A stretch of DNA of 9,944 bases from contig JACNHM010000180.1 of assembly GCA_014383605.1 (NCBI GenBank), positions 1 through 9,944 of the forward strand, in the 5' to 3' direction. The number at the start of each line of letters is the position of its first letter. Position 1 is the stretch's first letter. The notes under the pieces are model-generated. The model saw only the letters and a list, made by a program, of their open reading frames with translations. It did no database searches and had not been told where the DNA came from. The position numbers were made by a program, and so were the translations under genes. This DNA comes from Chloroflexota bacterium (GTDB lineage Bacteria; Chloroflexota; Anaerolineae; UBA3071). Shown piece after piece: positions 6,252 through 9,944 of this stretch.

Positions 6252-7070
6252 TCAACCCATTTGAAACGCACCCAAATCACGATCAAGAGAAGATGAATCA
6301 GGCTTGCGCAACACCGCCCCACCGCGTCTCATCCGGTCAAAGATGGTCAGGTACAGCACTTCGAACCCACCGGCTGCAAACTCGGCTCGGAGGTCCTCTT
6401 CAGCCCAAAAGGCATGCCGAAACTCGATGGTGCCTAAGAGGATGTCGCCGTTCTCGTACGCCGTGTTGCCCAGGGTCAGCCAGGCCACGGCTTTTCTGAG
6501 AAGCTCCCCTTTGCGGCTAGCCCTGGCCCCTGGATCCCAGTAGAACGAGCAGACAAGCACCCCCCCCGGCTTGAGGGCTTTACGGATTCGCCGCAGCATC
6601 TCCACCCGGCGCTGGCGACCGAGCACTACCGAATACAAGAACATGGAGATCCAGACGACGTCGAAGGATTCGACCGGCGCTTCGAGCTGTGAGATGTCGC
6701 CCGTCCAGCCCTGGAAGTCCAGCCCCCGTTGGGCCATGCTCTCGCGCGCCCGGGCCAGCATCCCCTCGGAAAAGTCCACTCCGGTCACCTCAAAACCCTG
6801 GCGGGCAAAGGTTATCGCCTCGCGCCCACCGCCCCCGCCCAGGACAAGCACCCGCCCCGTGCGACAGGGAACCTTTTCCCACAGGACCATCTCATCGCCG
6901 GTCAACCCGGCATCCGGATCGTTGAGATCGCCATAGGTGTAGCTGCCCCTCTCGTAGGCCTGGCGGCTGAATTCGACCATGTCTGCCGGCCGCATGACGA
7001 CCACCGGCAAGGTCCTGAGAAATCCGCTCAGACGCAGCAGAAATCGAGCGAAGGTGATTCTGGGCCTCAC
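6252..7070 (-). CDS. Class I SAM-dependent methyltransferase
   Basis: A 272-residue Rossmann-fold methyltransferase. Motif I is VLVLGGGGGREA (74-85), a Gly-rich SAM-binding loop; Asp99 in TGVDF is the expected ribose-binding acid; GDISQLEAP and FDVVWISMFLYS follow, then LKPGGVLVCSF. The first 30 residues are basic and hydrophobic (LLRLSGFLRTLPVVVMRP) and could associate with membrane. It starts at GTG 7070, overlapping the upstream stop as GTGA, so the two genes are translationally coupled. Position between peptidase and radical SAM genes suggests methylation of the peptide product or its termini, but the substrate cannot be read from sequence and a metabolic methyltransferase is possible. 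Confidence 0.86.
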   Translation of the reverse strand: MRPRITFARFLLRLSGFLRTLPVVVMRPADMVEFSRQAYERGSYTYGDLNDPDAGLTGDEMVLWEKVPCRTGRVLVLGGGGGREAITFARQGFEVTGVDFSEGMLARARESMAQRGLDFQGWTGDISQLEAPVESFDVVWISMFLYSVVLGRQRRVEMLRRIRKALKPGGVLVCSFYWDPGARASRKGELLRKAVAWLTLGNTAYENGDILLGTIEFRHAFWAEEDLRAEFAAGGFEVLYLTIFDRMRRGGAVLRKPDSSSLDRDLGAFQMG

Positions 7071-8023
7071 GGGTTGCTCCTTTGCAGCTCCATCCCGCTC
7101 GGGGCGAAGATCGCCTCGGCCTTGCGGATGAGATCCGCAGCGAAGCCAATCCCCCGATACCGCACCCGCACCTGCAGGTCACTGACCCGCCAGCCAGCCT
7201 CCGGGCATTCCGGCGGGCACAGGGCGAAGGTGGCCCAGGCTGCCGGCCGGCGATTCCCGTTCAGGTGCAGCGCCAGCGTCCAGCAGTCTGGTGGACGGCC
7301 CTGCCAGGTGGGCTTGGCGACGTCGAACTCGTCCGGCGGCAGGGGGCGATAGAGATCGTGGGTCTGTCCCGCCCGCAGGGGCAATCGCACCACGTAGGAC
7401 ACCCGGGGACGGGTGGTGGCCAGCCAGAGCCGGGCCAGCCGCCGGTAGGCAACGCTCCGTTGGACGCGCGTCAGCGCCCAGATCAGCCATCGGCGCACGG
7501 CGGGCAGCGCTCCCACCAGCGCCAGGCGAGCAGCCAGACAAATCCGCACCGGCCTGGCGTATTGCCGCGGCCGAGGCGACAACCGCCTGCCCCTCCGCTC
7601 GATGGCGGTGATGATACCCAGCACGTCGTCATCGAAGGTTGGGCCGTCGTCGCCCTGCCGCACCCGATCGGGCCGGGTGACGATGTACGTCCGCCCGTCC
7701 TCAACCCCCTTGCCGATGCAACGATGGCTGAACAGGTAGCCGGGCCGGCGGCACACGGCCATGTCGCCCACGGCTACCTCCTCCACCGTGCGGGATTCGA
7801 TGTGCAGCACGTCGCCCGGCCGCACACAGGGGTACATGCAGGTGCCTTGGGCGCGAAAGGTCGTCCGACCCCGGTCGGCCAGGGCCTTGCCAACCTCCAG
7901 CGAGGCCAGGACCAGGCTGCCGGCACGCAGACCGGCAGCAGAGCCTGCCTTCGGCGGCGCGCCCAGGGCACAGTCCGCCGTCGCCGCAGACCAATGGGGG
8001 CAGGTGGAATTGAGACAGGACAT
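7067..8023 (-). CDS. S26 signal-peptidase-like protein fused to a GNAT-like domain
   Basis: A 318-residue protein from ATG 8023, chosen because AGGGG lies six bases upstream; a farther ATG (8074) would translate a heptamer repeat. Residues about 55-140 resemble the S24/S26 peptidase fold: GTCMYPCVRPGD (60-71) matches the G-x-S-M-x-P-x4-GD box but with Cys62 in place of the nucleophilic Ser; SHRCIG (99-104) matches the His-Arg box of ER/archaeal-type signal peptidases; DDDVLGII follows. After a hydrophobic, Arg-rich stretch (155-205), residues 278-306 (SDLQVRVRYRGIGFAADLI) match the GNAT acetyl-CoA loop R-x-x-G-x-G/A, but the protein ends about 25 residues later, short of a full GNAT fold. The N-terminus has Cys3, Cys8 and Cys18. 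It may remove the leader peptide; acyl transfer is possible. Its stop overlaps the methyltransferase start. Confidence 0.78.
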   Translation of the reverse strand: MSCLNSTCPHWSAATADCALGAPPKAGSAAGLRAGSLVLASLEVGKALADRGRTTFRAQGTCMYPCVRPGDVLHIESRTVEEVAVGDMAVCRRPGYLFSHRCIGKGVEDGRTYIVTRPDRVRQGDDGPTFDDDVLGIITAIERRGRRLSPRPRQYARPVRICLAARLALVGALPAVRRWLIWALTRVQRSVAYRRLARLWLATTRPRVSYVVRLPLRAGQTHDLYRPLPPDEFDVAKPTWQGRPPDCWTLALHLNGNRRPAAWATFALCPPECPEAGWRVSDLQVRVRYRGIGFAADLIRKAEAIFAPSGMELQRSNP

Positions 8024-8045
8024 AGTGATCCCCTGGTGCGTGTTC

Positions 8046-8096
8046 CGTGATGCGTGATTCGTGTTCCGTGTCACGCATCACGAATCACGCATCACG
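8046..8096. repeat. 18-bp perfect inverted repeat from heptamer arrays
   Basis: Arms CGTGATGCGTGATTCGTG (8046-8063) and its exact complement (8079-8096) around 15 bases. Both arms are runs of the TCACG heptamer family in opposite orientation. It lies between pqqD-like and peptidase genes and would fold into a stable hairpin in their common mRNA; no T run follows, so attenuation, processing or stabilisation is more likely than simple termination. Confidence 0.65.
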
Positions 8097-8098
8097 TT

Positions 8099-8410
8099 TC
8101 ACGCCTCGACCAGCATCTTGCGCTTGACCAGCTCACCCACCAGGCCCAGCACGTCGGCCTCAATCTCGTCGGGCGGGGCATCGTACCCGACAGCGAGCGC
8201 GGCGACTACATCTTTAAGACTGCGCTTGCCGTCCAGCAGACCCCAGATGGCCCGGCCGGTCTCGTTGAGGGTGAAGATGGCGTCTTGCTCATCCTCTGCC
8301 CTGCCCACCCCACTGGTCAGGGGCACGATGATGAGCTCTCCCTCGATGCTTCTGGACACCACGTCCTCGGAGGGAACGTAGGTGGCGCTAAGCGTAACCT
8401 TTGCTTCCAT
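8099..8410 (-). CDS. PqqD family RiPP recognition element protein
   Basis: A 103-residue PqqD-like protein. PqqD is a small winged-helix-type domain (RiPP recognition element) that binds the leader of a precursor peptide and delivers it to a radical SAM/SPASM partner. The family core is visible: IFTLNETGRAIWGLLDGKRS (about 45-64), then SLKDVVAALAVGY and a C-terminal helix pair ending GELVKRKMLVEA. Full-length single-domain form. ATG 8410 is preceded by AGAGG with a five-base spacer. It lies next to the precursor genes, and its radical SAM partner is probably the one at 4327-5442. The shared KPELIVLVR leader segment is the likely ligand (inference). Confidence 0.88.
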   Translation of the reverse strand: MEAKVTLSATYVPSEDVVSRSIEGELIIVPLTSGVGRAEDEQDAIFTLNETGRAIWGLLDGKRSLKDVVAALAVGYDAPPDEIEADVLGLVGELVKRKMLVEA

Positions 8411-8440
8411 AAAGACCTCTTTCTACCAGTGCGCGAGTTA

Positions 8441-8600
8441 TTGGAACCACCGAAGCACTGATATCACTGAGCTTCACTGGCCATAGCCCACACTTCGGTG
8501 CGGTCAGTGCGTTCAGCGCCTCAGTGATTCAGAAGTTCGGGGCGGGCAGCAACTCCAGCAGGAGCCCCCACCCGCCCCTTGCATTACGCCGGAAGAGGTA
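8441..8600. repeat. Precursor tail unit A
   Basis: The region after precursor 1 contains a unit closely matching 9226-9366 (unit C), about 85-90% identical over roughly 140 bases by eye, and more weakly 8991-9092 (unit B). From left it has a CACTGA/TCAGTG dyad array, then a GC-only 8-bp stem (8539-8546 with 8571-8578). A 23-codon minus frame (8584 to 8513) reads MQGAGGGSCWSCCPPR... but lacks a ribosome-binding site. Together these positions account for most of the 8411-8687 gap. Confidence 0.7.
8539..8578 (-). promoter_or_regulatory. GC-rich hairpin after precursor 1
   Basis: GGGGCGGG and CCCGCCCC pair perfectly across 24 bases; within the loop CTCC and GGAG can form a second stem. On the minus strand it follows precursor 1 and precedes the pqqD-like gene. 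The same stem is kept in unit C (9324-9363). It could protect the precursor message or partly stop transcription so that enzymes are made in smaller amounts. There is no T run. Confidence 0.5.
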
Positions 8601-8687
8601 CATAGCCCTTGCACACCCGCGGTAGAGTCCGTAGACCCTACCCTACCTCACGGATATCCCAAGTGCCAAAAGCCAAGGGATCAAGGG

Positions 8688-8876
8688 CTAGCTCGCTGCT
8701 GTACCTGCACAACCCATCATGGGGCAACCGGGCAGAATACACCCAAGATTCGCAGCGTCGGGCCCTCCGGTCACGCCGGAATTCGAATACCCCTTACACG
8801 CCTGAAGGACAGCCTCTTCCGGCTTGCTTCGAACCAGAACGATGAGTTCTGGTTTCTGCCATTGTTTCTTGTCCAT
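8688..8876 (-). CDS. RiPP precursor peptide 1
   Basis: A 62-residue peptide. The leader (1-29) contains WQKPELIVLVRSKPEEAVL and then ACKG; it differs from precursor 2 at only two of 29 residues, while the rest is unrelated. The core (30-62) is Gly, Ala, Asn and Cys rich, with Cys46, 51 and 56 in GCILPGCPMMGC and a C-terminal TAAS. Cys27 is shared by both peptides. A charged, conserved leader joined to a variable Cys-containing core is the hallmark of a modified-peptide precursor; the nearby PqqD-like, radical SAM and ABC genes support this. ATG 8876 follows AAAGGAAG nine bases upstream. Stop is TAG. Whether cleavage falls near the Ala-Cys-Lys-Gly segment is unknown. I do not recognise a named family. 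Confidence 0.82.
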   Translation of the reverse strand: MDKKQWQKPELIVLVRSKPEEAVLQACKGYSNSGVTGGPDAANLGCILPGCPMMGCAGTAAS

Positions 8877-8906
8877 CGTTTTTCTTCCTTTCGTTGCTTG
8901 ATTGCT

Positions 8907-8925
8907 CGCTCCTTCTTTCGGAGCG
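8907..8925 (-). promoter_or_regulatory. 5' leader hairpin of precursor 1
   Basis: CGCTCC and GGAGCG pair perfectly around a seven-base loop, about 30 bases upstream of the start codon. The same hairpin with the same loop occurs at 9757-9775 before precursor 2. The minus-strand loop and right arm read GAAAGAAGGAGCG, which includes a Shine-Dalgarno-like AAGGAG, so it could stabilise the message or influence ribosome entry. Confidence 0.5.
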
Positions 8926-8930
8926 CCAGG

Positions 8931-8980
8931 CGTGATCCGTGATGCGTGATGCGTGAAACGCGAAAGACCAGGCTCACGCC
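8931..8980. repeat. TCACG heptamer array upstream of precursor 1
   Basis: Units CGTGATC, CGTGATG, CGTGATG, CGTGAAA lead to CTCACGCC in opposite orientation, so GGCGTGA (8929-8935) and TCACGCC (8974-8980) are inverted. It is nearly identical to 9781-9822 upstream of precursor 2, showing that the duplicated segment includes the upstream region. Confidence 0.65.
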
Positions 8981-8990
8981 TACAGACCCC

Positions 8991-9092
8991 AATTCAGCGG
9001 CATCAGCGCATTCAGCGACTCAGCGATTCAAGAGCAAGGGGCACGCAGCAACCCCGCATATGCCCCCCTGGTCGCTCCTTGCATTGCCGGAA
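8991..9092. repeat. Precursor tail unit B (decayed)
   Basis: It aligns in order with units A and C: an iterated TTCAGCG segment (9002-9029) in place of TTCAGTG, then GGGGCACGCAGCAACCCC, then CCTTGCATTGCCGGAA, which matches CCTTGCATTACGCCGGAA in unit A. The GC stem is broken and the small minus frame now reads MQGATRGAYAGLL.... No precursor lies directly upstream of it on the minus strand, so it looks like a remnant of a lost precursor unit. Confidence 0.5.
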
Positions 9093-9095
9093 CGT

Positions 9096-9161
9096 TTGGA
9101 CCACGAAACACGCGAAAAGACACGAGAAGCGCGAAAACCTTTCGCGACCTTCGCGGTCCAA
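9096..9161. repeat. CACGAAACACGCGAAAAG-type repeat block
   Basis: Bounded by TTGGACC (9096-9102) and GGTCCAA (9155-9161) in inverted orientation, filled with degenerate ACACGAAA/ACGCGAAA units and ending in TTCGCGACCTTCGCGG. Comparable arrays recur between genes in many bacteria, from memory. It occupies the position where a third precursor gene would be expected beside unit B. Confidence 0.5.
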
Positions 9162-9225
9162 GACCCCATGCCCAGGCCGAATAGTGCCAGGCCCTGCCCA
9201 GGGACTTGCGGCCAGACAGGCTCAT

Positions 9226-9366
9226 TTAGAACCACTGATGCACTGATGTCACTGAGCTTCACTGACCATAGCCCACATTTCAGTGCGGTCAGTGCATTCA
9301 GTGCCTCAGTGATTCAGAAGTTCGGGGCGGGCAGCAACCCCCGCAGGAGCCCCCACCCGCCCCTCT
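9226..9366. repeat. Precursor tail unit C
   Basis: The counterpart of unit A downstream of precursor 2: a CACTGA x3 / TCAGTG x5 dyad array (9231-9316), then a GC-only stem (9324-9331 with 9356-9363). The minus strand has four G runs here (GGGG, GGG, GGGGG, GGGGG), a possible G-quadruplex in RNA; unit A has three. The small minus frame (9369 to 9298) reads MRGAGGGSCGGCCPPR..., as in unit A. The whole 8877-9547 interval holds this unit, unit B, short repeats and no other gene I can support. Confidence 0.7.
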
Positions 9367-9377
9367 CATGAGCCAGA

Positions 9378-9403
9378 GGCCTGCCCTGAGCTTGCCGAAG
9401 GGA
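9378..9403 (-). repeat. Dispersed CTTCGGCAAGCTCAGG repeat, copy 1
   Basis: Minus strand reads CCCTTCGGCAAGCTCAGGGC followed by AGGCC. The corresponding position in unit A lacks it, so it appears to have been added after the two tail units separated. Confidence 0.55.
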
Positions 9404-9466
9404 GTTCATACCCCTTGCAGACCGCAGCAGAGTCCGTGGACTCTCCTTTCCCTCACAGATTCCCAT

Positions 9467-9485
9467 GGTTCGACTGCGCTCACCA
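9467..9485 (-). repeat. GTGAGCGCAGTCGAACC repeat
   Basis: Minus strand reads TGGTGAGCGCAGTCGAACC. The aligned part of the precursor 1 tail lacks it. I recall this phrase as a recurrent short intergenic sequence in diverse bacteria; that could not be checked. Confidence 0.45.
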
Positions 9486-9502
9486 CAGGCGGGCCAAAGG
9501 CC

Positions 9503-9525
9503 AAGGGCCTGTCCTGAGCTTGCCG
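9503..9525 (-). repeat. Dispersed CTTCGGCAAGCTCAGG repeat, copy 2
   Basis: Minus strand reads CGGCAAGCTCAGGACAGG then CCCTT, with another CCCTT directly before it. Precursor 1's tail has a single GATCCCTTGGC at this point, so the extra 23 bases look like an insertion with a five-base CCCTT duplication. Confidence 0.55.
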
Positions 9526-9547
9526 AAGGGATCAAGGGGTAATGGGG

Positions 9548-9724
9548 CTAACTTGCCATTTCAAGTAAACACCCAGGACACCCAAAAACAGTCACGCAAT
9601 TACGCTGAGCCACCGCATCAGCGCCCGGCATGGCGGCTCCCTTACACGCCGTCAACACCGCCTCCTCCGGCTTGCTCCGCACCAGAACGATGAGTTCTGG
9701 TTTCTGCCATTGCTTCTTGTTCAT
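9548..9724 (-). CDS. RiPP precursor peptide 2
   Basis: A 58-residue peptide beginning MNKKQWQKPELIVLVRSK, with a leader that matches precursor 1 at 27 of 29 positions (differences at residues 2 and 25). Several synonymous codon differences in the leader against only two amino-acid changes indicate selection on the protein. The core (30-58) differs completely: Cys43, 49 and 52 (FGCPGC), ending LLEMAS, versus Cys46, 51, 56 in precursor 1. The start is ATG 9724 because GAGGAGG lies seven bases upstream; the longer frame to 9820 would translate upstream repeats. Stop is TAG. It is the first gene of the cluster in transcription order. Likely leader-dependent substrate of the PqqD-like and radical SAM proteins (inference). 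Confidence 0.82.
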   Translation of the reverse strand: MNKKQWQKPELIVLVRSKPEEAVLTACKGAAMPGADAVAQRNCVTVFGCPGCLLEMAS

Positions 9725-9756
9725 CGTTTTTCCTCCTCTTTCGTTGGTTGATTGTT

Positions 9757-9775
9757 CGCTCCTTCTTTCGGAGCG
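9757..9775 (-). promoter_or_regulatory. 5' leader hairpin of precursor 2
   Basis: CGCTCC and GGAGCG around TTCTTTC, identical in stem and loop to 8907-8925, at a similar distance from the start codon. Conservation while nearby bases differ suggests a function in the precursor mRNA, though recent duplication alone could explain it. Confidence 0.5.
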
Positions 9776-9780
9776 CCAGG

Positions 9781-9847
9781 CGTGATCCGTGATGCGTGAA
9801 ACGCGCAAGACCAGGCTCACGCCTCACGTCTTACGTTTCACGTTTGT
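9781..9847. repeat. TCACG heptamer array upstream of precursor 2
   Basis: Units CGTGATC, CGTGATG, CGTGAAA, then CTCACGC, CTCACGT, CTTACGT, TTCACGT in the opposite orientation. The first part matches 8931-8980. Beyond it, 9848-9944 shows no gene or promoter I can support; all three minus frames are open to the edge for about 25 to 35 codons, so the end of an upstream gene cannot be excluded. Confidence 0.65.
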
Positions 9848-9944
9848 AACTGCTCAGCCTGATTCGACTTTCTCGACTTGCCAAAATCGCACAAACCAGC
9901 GACAATAGCGCCATGACCCGATTTGTGATGCCGTCCCGCGAAGA

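Noticed and set aside
7082..8050. Long open frame on the plus strand (322 codons) opposite the peptidase-like gene
   Set aside because: Its protein is rich in Pro, Arg, Gly and Gln without any motif, and it is the shadow of a GC-rich gene with clear motifs and ribosome-binding site on the other strand.
8024..8074. Earlier start (ATG 8074) for the peptidase-like gene
   Set aside because: The added 17 residues translate a heptamer repeat, while ATG 8023 has AGGGG at the right spacing and begins a plausible protein.
8931..9161. CRISPR-like array
   Set aside because: Repeat units are 7-10 bases, degenerate and directly adjacent, without spacers of constant length or nearby cas genes.
9314..9535. 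Minus-strand 73-codon frame after precursor 2
   Set aside because: It is composed of dispersed short repeats and the tail unit, with no ribosome-binding site; unit A does not keep the same upstream frame.
9725..9820. Earlier start (9820) for precursor 2
   Set aside because: The extra 32 residues come from the upstream hairpin and heptamer repeats; ATG 9724 follows GAGGAGG and aligns with the start of precursor 1.
9913..9944. Possible plus-strand gene beginning at ATG 9913
   Set aside because: Only ten codons are visible, there is no ribosome-binding site, and all minus-strand frames are open here too, so nothing can be decided.
1..9944. tRNA or rRNA genes
   Set aside because: No cloverleaf with a recognisable TTCRANY loop and no conserved rRNA segments were seen in the intergenic parts.

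Overview
The window is GC-rich (roughly 60% by eye), with short intergenic spaces in the operons and gene-free stretches full of short degenerate repeat arrays. Gene content (a PF14907-type nucleotidyltransferase, a BrnT/BrnA pair, a radical SAM/SPASM enzyme beside PqqD) together with these repeats suggests Chloroflexota (Anaerolineae-like). That placement comes from general familiarity with such genomes and was not tested.

Left edge (1-928, plus strand): the last codons of an upstream gene, possibly pstB, then a complete phoU-like gene, as expected at the end of a pst phosphate-uptake operon. Positions 929-1188 separate two convergent transcription units. They hold a large inverted repeat (955-1076), a compact hairpin suited to end the minus-strand unit (1124-1150), and an array of TTTCACG-type heptamers that supplies the stop codon of the next gene.

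The rest (1189-9724) is one minus-strand region that I read as a biosynthetic cluster for a ribosomally made, post-translationally modified peptide (RiPP). In transcription order it contains: two small precursor peptides (9548-9724 and 8688-8876) with nearly identical leaders and unrelated Cys-containing cores; a PqqD-like recognition protein (8099-8410); a fusion of an S26 signal-peptidase-like domain with a GNAT-like domain (7067-8023), in which the usual nucleophile Ser is Cys; a class I SAM methyltransferase (6252-7070); a BrnT-BrnA toxin-antitoxin pair with its own promoter (5544-6096); a radical SAM/SPASM enzyme (4327-5442); an ABC exporter (2499-4346); and a nucleotidyltransferase (1189-2439).

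A working model: PqqD binds the shared leader and presents the core to the radical SAM enzyme, probably acting at or near the core cysteines. The methyltransferase, GNAT-like domain and nucleotidyltransferase are candidate tailoring enzymes. The S26-like protein is the best candidate for leader removal, because the exporter has no N-terminal C39 peptidase domain. The exporter would then release the product. The chemistry and product are unknown.

Three things stand out. Tail units found after both precursors, plus a decayed third copy, suggest duplication and loss of precursor genes. The radical SAM gene has an in-frame TAG between a well-placed upstream start and the conserved domain. A toxin-antitoxin module sits in the middle of the biosynthetic genes, directly upstream of the radical SAM gene.
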